DNA of 64,000 nucleotides, taken from Confluentibacter citreus. Lineage in GTDB: Bacteria > Bacteroidota > Bacteroidia > Flavobacteriales > Flavobacteriaceae. Location of the stretch: contig NZ_NIXN01000007.1 of the NCBI RefSeq assembly GCF_002807055.1, positions 1 to 64,000 on the forward strand, written 5' to 3'. The translations under genes were made by a program, and so were the position numbers. Positions 12,201-19,152 of the stretch are shown here, in pieces. Position 1 is the first letter of the stretch. Each line of letters starts with the position of its first letter. The notes beneath the pieces were generated by a model. That model made no database searches and was not told the DNA's origin. It saw only the letters and a list, made by a program, of their open reading frames with translations.

Positions 12201-13019
12201 ATCTCATGGAATATTGAAAATGATGTGCAATACAATCAAAAAAACTTTTTCCATAAACCAGAGCTTTTGTATCAAAATAAAGCTTACCTATTGTGGTTGA
12301 AAAGTCTTGTGGAAGAAATTAAAATATTAGATCCTAATCGACCATTGGTAGTAGATGTTGAAATAAATAAGCAATCCATTTTTCATATAAATAGGATAAT
12401 AAGTAATATAAATGGAATAGACGCCATTGGGATTGTAGTTAAAGAGGATGGTTATTTGGATGAAGTTTTAAATCATATTAAAAAATCAGGAAAGAATTTT
12501 GTCCTTAGGGAAATTGGCACAGATAATTTTGTAAAACATGAAAACAGTATTCAAAATGAGCCTTTTTACATCACCTCATGGCAGGATAAGCATGAGAGTA
12601 ATAAATTGGATTTTTATGGATTAGTAGACCGAAAAGGCAGATATAAAGAAGACTATTACACATTACATTCTAAATTAGCAAAAACAAACTACAAAGCTGT
12701 CTTTCCTAAATTTAAAATTTTAAAACCATCAAAATTGATATTTGATAATACCCCATATACTTATCGTGCTATGTTTTATGATGATAGTAAGGGCTGGACA
12801 TTTGCAACAGATAATGATGGTTTTAAATTTGAATGGTCTTTGATAAAATGTGATGATTATGGTAACTACCTTGCCGTAAAAGATGTAGGTTTTAATGCTA
12901 CTTTAAATTTAACAGCACCGGAAAAGAATGAGAATTATAAGCTGCTTTTAACTATTATAAAGGGAGATAAAATAACTACCTCCCTTACAAGTTTGAAGAC
13001 GCCTGTATTGAATAAATAG
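9249..13019 (+). CDS. GT2 polysaccharide synthase fused to GH26-like and second glycosidase-like domain
   Basis: A 1256-residue membrane protein. Two helices (about 15-37, 46-68) precede a cytoplasmic GT-A domain of the cellulose/hyaluronan synthase superfamily: AKAGNINNAL, DPDH (D169, D171), SED (258-260) and QQLKW (296-300), the QxxRW-type motif with lysine. Several helices follow (about 328-485), and another at about 519-537. Next comes a GH26-like barrel (about 555-830): LRFAHEFDNPFYPW gives E677 as acid/base, and PVIISEFGS gives E782 as nucleophile. A third module (about 880-1165) resembles the upstream glycosidase but has WNIENDV where that has WSMGNEL, while keeping E1088 in REIG. A beta-sandwich tail ends the protein. 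No PilZ domain is seen. Positive-inside loops suggest the hydrolase part faces the periplasm, though helix parity by eye is ambiguous. The product could be a beta-glucan or mannan, which is inference. Confidence 0.82.
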   Translation: MIDANFLTNPRKRDLFALRLIIIIALLTIFNFFFWFLQPELIENPFLFWLLTSVILFDSLRIIYIWYHYWDVSVPVKPISDKQFTVDILTTYFPGEPYDMIVETLLAIKKINYPHTAYLCDEANDAYLKDFCNNNGIIHVTRDNRINAKAGNINNALQQATGEICLILDPDHVPLSNFLDEVIPYFEDENIGFVQTAQVYYNVEESSVAKGAAQQTFHFYGPLMMCMNSYGTVNAIGANCVFRRKALDSIGGHAPGLSEDMHTAMQLHAKGWKSIYVPQAFTKGLVPASLTAYYKQQLKWSRGTLELLVSVYPKLFKNFTWRQKIHYGILPMHYLSGIFFLIGFLVPIISLFNASLPWKGNIINFGLIYMPMFISIIGIRLYIQRWVIHKSERGLHILGGLLMICSWWVLLIGFIYTVIRKNVPYLPTPKNDKELTNFKLLIPNLVIAILSIVAAIYGLSVDYTPFSLFMAGFALMNAFFMFYTLVFAYEKPPLENIKFDENHKLYTKTIRNSAFNFFNKLALPIILFSIFICGSLLYYREYIKWTGVSPIVKEKNIINYLGIYAPSSDNGLTDFNEIKKTLNNTDENFDLISIYISWDANTESNFPRTLVDSIFEQKSIPFITWEPWLNTFESDKSIEGKHVYDLIVEGYFDNFMANFADDLKSYNRPVFLRFAHEFDNPFYPWYVEGEDAATKFKTAWIHTYEIFRKRGANNIVWIWNPWKSENMVSYYPGESYLDWIGVNILNYGEFNEDRTGHDFKSLYQPFHDELKNLPLTPVIISEFGSLKSSHQEKDQKDWLDEAFEVMADDYPEIKSIIYFNSKYDNNWPEGERHNEYLDWSVASKQLTETSFANKEVPSYVFQPLANLKTHDTQFIKKNNTLENIKGINYKKGHNWKSDYYVLNRNNLIDDFQKLKTLGVNTIKYQLNSTYDYNVLMISEMFEMDVSLSFWIPEDVDFMIDTLKTQSLKFEILKKVKSLKENKHIISWNIENDVQYNQKNFFHKPELLYQNKAYLLWLKSLVEEIKILDPNRPLVVDVEINKQSIFHINRIISNINGIDAIGIVVKEDGYLDEVLNHIKKSGKNFVLREIGTDNFVKHENSIQNEPFYITSWQDKHESNKLDFYGLVDRKGRYKEDYYTLHSKLAKTNYKAVFPKFKILKPSKLIFDNTPYTYRAMFYDDSKGWTFATDNDGFKFEWSLIKCDDYGNYLAVKDVGFNATLNLTAPEKNENYKLLLTIIKGDKITTSLTSLKTPVLNK

Positions 13020-13069
13020 GTATATGACTTAAAGGTAACACTAGAAATTGAAGAATACTCTAAAAAACA

Positions 13070-13112
13070 AAAGCCATATCACATAGAAATTAATCTATTT
13101 TGATATGGCTTT
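13070..13112 (+). terminator. hairpin after the polysaccharide locus
   Basis: A 12-bp perfect stem, aaagccatatca (13070-13081) with tgatatggcttt (13101-13112), has a 19-nt loop and lies 50 bp after the synthase stop. The T-tract is short, so termination may be partial or factor-dependent. Confidence 0.65.
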
Positions 13113-13660
13113 CTTTGAAGTAGTAGGACCTGACCTATTTAGTATTACTACTAAATCAACTTAATCTTTCGAGTAAATCTTTTCAATGCAAGTATTACTA
13201 TTTCAACGAAACATTTTAATTGTAATTATCAAAATGTATTGACATATTACTAAAATGTTTCAGTTTATTGTTTCTTTTGATGCTTTTCAATCTATTGTTT
13301 GTTTTTCACAATCAATACACTTCTAAGCATTGCTCCTACCAAAGCAAGCCCTTTCGGAACCTACTTTTTTTCAAAGCTTTCAATCACATTAGTTATTTAG
13401 CTGTTGTACATCTAAATCTATCTATGATATCATGGTTTTTTGCTCACACACGCTTACACGTGGCACAACAAAACCTCAAAAAACAATTTTTTTATAAAGA
13501 ACGTTACTTCATTTAGAATGTCAATATAAATTCACTTTTACATGAAACCAACCGAGGTTGTTATTTAATTCTTATGCTAAGATACTTTAAGAAATCAAAA
13601 AAACAAATTTTTCAGACTATTAGATATCAACGCGTTATGAACTAGAGTTATTAACTTTTG
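13113..13660. other. gene-free stretch of about 550 bp
   Basis: No convincing gene on either strand. An 82-codon plus-strand frame at 13268-13516 has no recognisable domain, no ribosome-binding context and odd composition. The minus strand is broken by stops in all frames I read by eye. It could be a decayed mobile element or gene, but I could not identify one. It separates the polysaccharide locus from rplS. Confidence 0.5.
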
Positions 13661-13668
13661 TTAATAAA

Positions 13669-13695
13669 AAAAGCCTTGATACTATCAAGGCTTTT
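13669..13695 (-). terminator. rplS terminator
   Basis: Inverted repeat aaaagccttgata (13669-13681) with tatcaaggctttt (13683-13695), followed on the minus strand by a T-rich run. It is 34 bp beyond the rplS stop codon. Confidence 0.9.
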
Positions 13696-13728
13696 AAGTT
13701 TCTGTCTGAAAAACAGAAAGTATATTTA

Positions 13729-14079
13729 TTAGTGTCTACTTTCTTTAATTCTAGCTTTTTTACCAGTAAGACCTCTAAAGTAGAAGATTCTAGCTCTACG
13801 AACTTTACCTCTTTTGTTAACTTCAATTTTTTGCAAAGCTGGTAAATTAACTGGAAATATACGTTCCACACCTACAGTACCAGACATTTTTCTAATGGTA
13901 AATGTTTCTGATGCTCCACTACCTCTTCTCTGAATAACTACACCTCTAAAAAACTGGGTACGAACTTTTTCGCCCTCTCTAATTTCATAGTAAACAGTAA
14001 TTGTGTCTCCAGCTCCAAACTCTGGAAAGTCTTTTTTCGTTACAAACTCGTCTTGAACAAATTTTACTAAAGATTCCAT
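13729..14079 (-). CDS. rplS: 50S ribosomal protein L19
   Basis: A 116-residue L19 of normal length, with the conserved N-terminal FGAGDTITVYYEI, the FRGVVIQRRGSG segment and the C-terminal RRARIFYFRGLTGKKARI. It sits at the interface of the 30S and 50S subunits. trmD lies 136 bp upstream on the same strand, but rpsP and rimM, the other members of the classic operon, are absent from the neighbourhood. A separate promoter-like box and structured leader precede it, so it is probably transcribed on its own as well. Confidence 0.98.
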   Translation of the reverse strand: MESLVKFVQDEFVTKKDFPEFGAGDTITVYYEIREGEKVRTQFFRGVVIQRRGSGASETFTIRKMSGTVGVERIFPVNLPALQKIEVNKRGKVRRARIFYFRGLTGKKARIKESRH

Positions 14080-14161
14080 ATCTTTAAATTTAATATTGAT
14101 TAATTCGAAACAACATTCACGATTCTCGCCAGAGGTTAACCCGAAATTGGGTGCAAAGATA
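14080..14161 (-). promoter_or_regulatory. rplS promoter and structured 5' leader, candidate L19 autoregulatory RNA
   Basis: On the minus strand a TATCTTTG box (complement of 14154-14161) matches the Bacteroidota -7 consensus. It would start an approximately 70-nt leader. The leader opens with a small hairpin (ACCC-6 nt-GGGT) followed by CTC-TGGC-GAG, a compact arrangement before the L19 start. Ribosomal-protein leaders, including one for L19 in Flavobacteria, have been described; I infer membership from position and architecture only. No good -33 box was found. Confidence 0.45.
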
Positions 14162-14215
14162 ATTAAAAAGTTAAAAGTTAAAAGCTAAAAGCCAAAAGTT
14201 TTTAAAAATAAGTAT

Positions 14216-14893
14216 TTAATCTTCTAGCAAGTCGGGCCGTCGTTCTTTGGTGCGCTCGTAAGCCTGTTCTTCACGCCATTTTTCTATTTTTGGTAGGTTG
14301 CCGCTAAATAAAAGTTCGGGAACTTTCCAACCTTTATACTCACGTGGTTTTGTGTAAATAGGAGGCGCCAATAAATTATCTTGAAACGAATCGGTTAGGG
14401 CAGATGTTTCGTTGCCCAAAACCCCTGGGATTAATCTAATTATAGCATCACAAAGTACGGCGGCTGCCAACTCGCCTCCAGATAACACATAATCACCAAT
14501 AGAAATCTCACGGGTTATAAAATGGTCGCGTACACGTTGGTCTACACCTTTGTAATGGCCACATAAAATAATGATGTTTTCTTTTAATGATATGTGGTTT
14601 GCTATGCCTTGTTTTAGGGTTTCGCCATCGGGTGTCATATAAATAACCTCGTCGTAATGGCGTTTTGCTTTTAGTGCAGAAATACATTTATCAATAGGTT
14701 CAATCATCATAACCATACCTGCGCCACCACCAAATTGGGTGTCGTCAACCGATTTATAATTATCACTCGTATAATCCCTTAAATTGTGAAAATGCACTTC
14801 GACCAAATTCGCTTCAATAGCGCGTTTTAAAATGGAAGCTTCAAACGGACTTTTAAGTAATTCAGGTAAAACGGTAATAATATCTATGCGCAT
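14216..14893 (-). CDS. trmD: tRNA (guanine-N1)-methyltransferase TrmD
   Basis: TrmD methylates G37 of tRNAs with G36 from S-adenosylmethionine and prevents +1 frameshifting. The 225-residue length and the SPOUT knot sequences fit the family: [30 protein letters not shown], and the [20 protein letters not shown] segment containing the SAM-binding knot. The start [11 protein letters not shown] is typical. It is upstream of rplS on the same strand. Confidence 0.97.
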   Translation of the reverse strand: MRIDIITVLPELLKSPFEASILKRAIEANLVEVHFHNLRDYTSDNYKSVDDTQFGGGAGMVMMIEPIDKCISALKAKRHYDEVIYMTPDGETLKQGIANHISLKENIIILCGHYKGVDQRVRDHFITREISIGDYVLSGGELAAAVLCDAIIRLIPGVLGNETSALTDSFQDNLLAPPIYTKPREYKGWKVPELLFSGNLPKIEKWREEQAYERTKERRPDLLED

Positions 14894-14961
14894 GATGTTG
14901 TTTTAAAACATGCAAATATAGGTTATTTGGAGGATAGTTTATTGGTGAGGATTTTGGTTTT

Positions 14962-15091
14962 GTTTAACGTGTCGCGGCTTCACGAAGTGGCGAACTTCCT
15001 AATCGCATATTTTCCACTAAGATATATTTCTTGCGAAAGATAAACGTCAACTTTGCATTTTTTTCGCCATTTTGCGAAACCGATGTTAGCG
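14962..15091. repeat. imperfect palindrome resembling an attC-type site, downstream of hypothetical gene
   Basis: A 130-bp segment begins with gtttaac (14962-14968) and ends with gttagcg (15085-15091). On the minus strand this reads CGCTAAC, then 116 nt, then GTTAAAC. TAAC/GTTA and TCGC/GCGA near the two ends can pair, and short hairpins (cttc-ac-gaag, ttcgc-gcgaa) lie inside. GTTAAAC fits the integron R' consensus GTTRRRY, but CGCTAAC does not fully fit RYYYAAC. See the hypothetical gene next to it. Alternative: an ordinary repeated structured element. Confidence 0.35.
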
Positions 15092-15101
15092 ATAGTTATT
15101 A

Positions 15102-15572
15102 TTACCATAAATTGGTTTCTATTGAGTAGATTAAAAAACATACAAGACAAATTTCGTTTTGCTCTTTTTCATTTTCATTAGTAAACTCTAAAATTAAATT
15201 ATACCCATCTAAATCAAAAACTTTTTTTAAGGATACTTCTGCAATTAAAACATTATCGCAATAAATTTTGGAATACGGTTTCTTTAAATAAAAGTTTAAT
15301 AAATTGTGAGTTATTTTTATAGAAAGATTATTTACGTAAAACACATTAGTAAATAAATTTTGCTTGACGATTTCAATTTTATAATTAAAGTCTTGAAATA
15401 ACACTTTCTTTCTTAAAAAACCAAACCTTATTTTGGCTCGAAATTTATCATCAAAGATTTCTCCATATGTAAAGGAAAATGGGATTTTAGTTTTTCGAAT
15501 CATTTTAAACGATTCTTTTCCATTTTGTTTAACAGATATATTTCCTTTATTTTGAATGTTGATTTCGACCAT
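15102..15572 (-). CDS. hypothetical protein between nested inverted repeats
   Basis: A 156-residue protein I do not recognise. It has no signal peptide and no clear membrane segment. It is rich in lysine, phenylalanine, isoleucine and asparagine, and looks beta-rich (alternating hydrophobic strands such as KIYCDNVLIAEVSLKK). gttagcgatagttat (15085-15099) just past its stop and ataattatcgctaac (15577-15591) just before its start form a 14/15 inverted repeat. A second outer pair, gtttaac at 14962 and gttaaac at 15630, encloses these. The arrangement suggests the gene moved in as a unit between trmD and the DUF2490/terC operon. Composition is very AT-rich. Function unknown. Confidence 0.6.
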   Translation of the reverse strand: MVEINIQNKGNISVKQNGKESFKMIRKTKIPFSFTYGEIFDDKFRAKIRFGFLRKKVLFQDFNYKIEIVKQNLFTNVFYVNNLSIKITHNLLNFYLKKPYSKIYCDNVLIAEVSLKKVFDLDGYNLILEFTNENEKEQNEICLVCFLIYSIETNLW

Positions 15573-15588
15573 TTATATAATTATCGCT

Positions 15589-15643
15589 AACTTTTAAGAT
15601 ATGAATAATTTCAATTACCTATATCAAACGTTAAACGAATGTA
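15589..15643. repeat. dispersed hairpin repeat, copy A
   Basis: Structure aac, 38 nt, gttaaacgaatgta, with gatat and atatc in the interior able to pair. The 38-nt core matches copy B (21961-21998) at about 30 positions with identical length. A third, more diverged copy is at 41992. It lies between the hypothetical gene and the DUF2490 gene. Confidence 0.65.
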
Positions 15644-15688
15644 ATAGAAATCTTCTACAATATCAATTTTAGAAAGTAAAAATGTAGG

Positions 15689-16444
15689 TTACTCAGTCTT
15701 ATTACTTTTACTTAAATCCAAATTATGCCGTATTTGCAACCAAAATACATTTGTTTGTCTGTAAGTTCCAGATGTGGATGTTGAGGCATATTGACTGTTC
15801 CAAGTGGGAGAAATGGAAAGACTTTTATTTAATTGAAAGGTTGGGCTTACTACAAACCTATTTTGATCAAATGTTTTATTAACCGTTTGCTTTCCTGAGT
15901 TAATGAAAATTTCATCATTAATCCTTAATAAAAACAGGCTTTCAGGATTGGTTTTTGATAATTTAAATAGGGTGAAGCTTACCGCAAAACTATACCTAAA
16001 ACGAAAATTGAAGGTGTTATTTGAATCATTTAAGGGATTGAAAAAACGTTCTTCAACACGAAGTCTGTGATTGATTTTAATGTTGTTAAGGGTATTTGTA
16101 AACACCAACTCTTGATGCGGACGGTATTCCATTCTATTTAAAGTATCTTGTGAATAAAAGCCAGAATAGGCAAAACCGGCTGAAATCCTAAAATTTTGCT
16201 TTATGGTATATCCTAAAGCAGACCTTACAATAAATTGGGAACTTTCATTAAAGTCATCTTTCCATCTATGACTGGCATCAGCAAGCAGCGTCCAATTTTT
16301 GTTTAATTTGGTTTCATTATAATATTGGAGCCATTGTTGGTTTTCGCGTGTTACAATTTTGTTTTGCGCACTCGTTTTATGAATTAAAACGGACGAAAAA
16401 AAAAGAACAATAACTAAACGTTTACATATCTTTTTTAGAATCAA
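15689..16444 (-). CDS. DUF2490 outer-membrane-type beta protein
   Basis: A 251-residue protein with a signal peptide (residues 1-26, ending TSAQ), then alternating hydrophobic strands, as in the DUF2490 family of predicted small outer membrane barrels. Typical family features are visible: ENQQWLQYYNETKLNKNW near the N-terminus, RVEERFF in the middle, and a final strand ending in an HNLDL segment. It overlaps the terC gene by 23 bp, which implies co-translation. A second DUF2490 protein in this window (47504) follows an unrelated gene. The family has no known function. Confidence 0.8.
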   Translation of the reverse strand: MILKKICKRLVIVLFFSSVLIHKTSAQNKIVTRENQQWLQYYNETKLNKNWTLLADASHRWKDDFNESSQFIVRSALGYTIKQNFRISAGFAYSGFYSQDTLNRMEYRPHQELVFTNTLNNIKINHRLRVEERFFNPLNDSNNTFNFRFRYSFAVSFTLFKLSKTNPESLFLLRINDEIFINSGKQTVNKTFDQNRFVVSPTFQLNKSLSISPTWNSQYASTSTSGTYRQTNVFWLQIRHNLDLSKSNKTE

Positions 16445-17378
16445 TCTTTCTGATATTTAAAGTCGAAATATAGATACCAACCCCTAATGAAAGGCCAATA
16501 AAAGATAGCGAGAACCATTCCGGGATATGAAAAAACTGTGAGCTAATCAATTTTATCGAAACAAATAACAGGATGGAAAAAACGCTGTATTTAAGGTAGG
16601 CAAATTTTTCCAGCATGCTTGAAAGGAAAAAATAAAGCGAACGCAAACCCATAATGGCAAAAATGTTAGAACTGTAAACAATAAAAGGGTCTGTGGTGAT
16701 TGATAAAATGGCAGGAATACTATCCAATGCAAACAATAAATCCGTAAACTCAATCGTAATTAAGGCACCAAATAGGGCAGTGAATACTTTTTTGCCATCA
16801 ACAACAGTCGTGAATTTTTCGCCATCAATAATTTTGGTAAGCCTAAAAAACTTTGATAAACCTTTGCTTTGTTCCTTTTCTTTATGTTCTACGTCATTTT
16901 TCAACATTTTTATAGCTGTAAACAATAGGAAAAGTCCAAAAACAATACTCATTCCATGTACTTTATTCATAAGAACCAATCCTAAATTAATTAAAATGGC
17001 CCTAAACACAATGGCACCCAAAATACCCAAAAACAAAAGTCTATGCTGAGATTTAAGTGGGATTTTAAATGAGGCAAAAATGGCTGCGATCACAAATAAA
17101 TTATCAACACTTAATGATAATTCAACCATATAGCCGGTTAAATAATTTAAGACAGCCTTATTAGGAGTAAGGTTGGTAGGATTATCAACAATCTGGGAAT
17201 TATAAAACCAATAGATTAAAATAGAAAATAAAAGGCCGTTGGAAACAAAAAAGATAGTTTCATAAATGGCTTTTTTGGTAGATGATTGTGTGCCTTTTTT
17301 GTGCAATACAAAAAAATCAAAAAACAAAAGCGCGAAAGCGTAAACTATTAAAATTATCCAAGGTGTTGTAAAGTCCAT
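16422..17378 (-). CDS. TerC family integral membrane protein
   Basis: A 318-residue polytopic inner membrane protein of the TerC/Alx family, with about eight or nine helices and the conserved acidic intramembrane motifs: VELSLSVDNLFV around residue 89 and IEFTDLLFALDSIPAIL around residue 205. Family members are linked to manganese efflux, metal loading of exported enzymes and tellurite resistance. The reading here would be Mn homeostasis, which fits an organism with Mn-catalase but is inference. It overlaps the downstream DUF2490 gene. Confidence 0.9.
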   Translation of the reverse strand: MDFTTPWIILIVYAFALLFFDFFVLHKKGTQSSTKKAIYETIFFVSNGLLFSILIYWFYNSQIVDNPTNLTPNKAVLNYLTGYMVELSLSVDNLFVIAAIFASFKIPLKSQHRLLFLGILGAIVFRAILINLGLVLMNKVHGMSIVFGLFLLFTAIKMLKNDVEHKEKEQSKGLSKFFRLTKIIDGEKFTTVVDGKKVFTALFGALITIEFTDLLFALDSIPAILSITTDPFIVYSSNIFAIMGLRSLYFFLSSMLEKFAYLKYSVFSILLFVSIKLISSQFFHIPEWFSLSFIGLSLGVGIYISTLNIRKIDSKKDM

Positions 17379-17509
17379 TTTGAATTAGGGGTTAAAAATC
17401 AAACGAAATTAATTGATTTCTACTCAAAAACAATGCATGTGCCCTAGTTTATTTTTTTTGATATAATAGGCTGTTTTTTAGAAACTTAACATTGTGTACT
17501 TGTGAAATT

Positions 17510-17548
17510 ATGACAGTTTTTTATACTTCAAAAATGAAAAACTGTCAT
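17510..17548. promoter_or_regulatory. inverted repeat between terC and hsp20, candidate operator
   Basis: A perfect 12-bp inverted repeat, atgacagttttt (17510-17521) with aaaaactgtcat (17537-17548), has a 15-nt centre. It lies in the 289-bp region between two divergent genes, so it is upstream of both and cannot be an ordinary terminator of either. It does not match the CIRCE element. It could be a regulator site or part of a leader. Confidence 0.45.
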
Positions 17549-17667
17549 TCGTTTGTTAACGTAACATTAAAAAAAAGACTATTATCTGTCAGTTTGTGTT
17601 TTGGTATTTTTTTTGTCACTTATTTATTAAAATAGATAAAATAATGTTTAACTAAAAATTTTTAATT

Positions 17668-18153
17668 ATGAGCAATTTAGCAACAGTAACAAAAAATGGA
17701 GGTTTAACAACAACTAATAAAAATAGATTGTCAAACTTCCCAAATTTATCAACATGGCTAGAAGATTTTCCTCTAGGTGAATTTCCAACCTTGTTTTCGT
17801 CAAATTTTAATACAGGTATTTCGCTGCCTAAAGTAAATATTAAAGAAGTAGCGGATGCTTTTATTGTTGAAATGGCCGTCCCAGGATTGAAAAAATCTGA
17901 TTTCAACATCGATTTAGAGAACCATGTGCTATCTATTTCAGCAGAAATTAAAGAAGAAAACAAAGAAGAAAAGGAAGCAGGTTATACCCGTAGGGAGTTT
18001 GGTTATTCATCATTTAAAAGAACCTTTACGTTGCCAGAAACTGTACAAGACGACAAAATTAAGGCCACATATAATGAAGGTATTTTAAGTGTGCATCTTC
18101 CCAAAAAAGAAGAAGCCAAGCAAAAACCAGCGAGAACCATTAGTATTTCTTAA
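17668..18153 (+). CDS. Hsp20/alpha-crystallin small heat shock protein
   Basis: A 161-residue ATP-independent holdase that binds unfolding proteins in the cytoplasm. The alpha-crystallin domain covers about residues 50-145: VNIKEVADAFIVEMAVPGLKK, FKRTFTLPE, and the GILSVHLPK segment with the family G-x-L signature. A short variable N-terminal arm precedes it, and the C-terminal tail has the anchoring ISIS-type motif. It is a single gene with its own terminator. The inverted repeat at 17510 is a candidate control site. Confidence 0.96.
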   Translation: MSNLATVTKNGGLTTTNKNRLSNFPNLSTWLEDFPLGEFPTLFSSNFNTGISLPKVNIKEVADAFIVEMAVPGLKKSDFNIDLENHVLSISAEIKEENKEEKEAGYTRREFGYSSFKRTFTLPETVQDDKIKATYNEGILSVHLPKKEEAKQKPARTISIS

Positions 18154-18204
18154 AACTAAAATTTACTGGTATTTAATACACTTAAACCAGTTAAAAACAC
18201 TACA

Positions 18205-18233
18205 AGCTGCCTTATTAAAAGGCGGCTTTTTTT
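18205..18233 (+). terminator. hsp20 terminator
   Basis: Stem agctgcctt (18205-18213) with aaggcggct (18219-18227), containing one G-T pair, is followed by a run of seven T. It lies 52 bp after the hsp20 stop. Confidence 0.88.
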
Positions 18234-18339
18234 ATTTTATGAAATTAAAAATTTTGATGATTTTTTTGGGTACGACATGATAATTGTCATAGTAAATAAT
18301 GGTTCATTGGAATAATTTTACATCATAAAAACAAGAGTC

Positions 18340-19068
18340 ATGCAAGTTAAAAAGAACCCAGAAGCAGAAATTGGCAGAAATAGCAGTTTGTATTTTGCCA
18401 TTGGACTTAATATCATGTTATTCATCACATGGCAGGCATTAGAATTTAAAACTTATGATAAAGCAGATATTGATATTGGGGTATTGAATTTAGAGAAAGA
18501 AATAGAAGAAGAAATACCAATTATGAATATAAATACGCCGCCACCTCCACCGCCACCGGCCATATTGACCGAAACAGTTCAAATTGTTGAAGATATTGAA
18601 GATGTTGAGGAAACGATAATCGAAAGTACCGAAACAAATCAGGATGATAGAATAGCAGATGTTGTTGTTAATGTTCGTGATGTAGCCGTTAAGGAAGTTG
18701 AGGAGGAAGTAGAGGTACCTTTTGCGATTATTGAAGATGTTCCTGTTTTTCCTGGCTGCGAGAAGGTAAGTAAAGCTCAAAAAAGAGCTTGCTTTGAACA
18801 GAAAATGCAAGCACATGTGGTGAAAAACTTCCAATATCCACAAGTAGCGTTAGATTTAGGAATACATGGTAGGGTTTCTGTGATATTTACAATCGATAAA
18901 GATGGTAGTATTACAAAAATAAGAACACGGGGACCAGATGCGACTTTAGAAAATGAGGCTGTACGGATCATAAATACATTGCCAAAGATGATACCTGGTA
19001 AGCAAAGAGGAAAACCAGTACCAGTGCCATTTAGTTTGCCAATCAACTTTGTTATGGCAGCTAATTAA
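18340..19068 (+). CDS. TonB-like energy transducer
   Basis: A 242-residue protein with an N-terminal inner membrane helix (about 16-34), a proline run followed by an acidic, valine/glutamate-rich periplasmic linker, and a C-terminal TonB domain (about 150-240) with YPQVALDLGIHGRVSVIFTI. It couples proton motive force to outer membrane receptors such as the one at 2849. The PVFPGCE segment before the domain is common in Bacteroidota TonB proteins. No exbB or exbD is adjacent; this is a stand-alone tonB, as is frequent in the group. Confidence 0.93.
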   Translation: MQVKKNPEAEIGRNSSLYFAIGLNIMLFITWQALEFKTYDKADIDIGVLNLEKEIEEEIPIMNINTPPPPPPPAILTETVQIVEDIEDVEETIIESTETNQDDRIADVVVNVRDVAVKEVEEEVEVPFAIIEDVPVFPGCEKVSKAQKRACFEQKMQAHVVKNFQYPQVALDLGIHGRVSVIFTIDKDGSITKIRTRGPDATLENEAVRIINTLPKMIPGKQRGKPVPVPFSLPINFVMAAN

Positions 19069-19113
19069 AAAGATAAACCATTAGTTAGGTTTTATATTGA
19101 GTTTGATTGTTTT

Positions 19114-19152
19114 AAACGGTTAACCATAGATTATGTGGTTAGCCGTTTTTTA
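19114..19152 (+). terminator. tonB terminator
   Basis: Stem aaacggttaacca (19114-19126) with tggttagccgttt (19136-19148), one wobble pair, then a T-rich tail. It is 45 bp after the tonB stop. Confidence 0.88.

Noticed and set aside
13268-13516. 82-codon plus-strand frame in the gene-free stretch
   Set aside because: No recognisable domain, no start context, and unlike the codon use of neighbouring genes. Kept only as part of the gene-free region.
17510-17548. CIRCE heat-shock operator upstream of hsp20
   Set aside because: The inverted repeat does not contain TTAGCACTC/GAGTGCTAA and the centre is 15 nt rather than 9.
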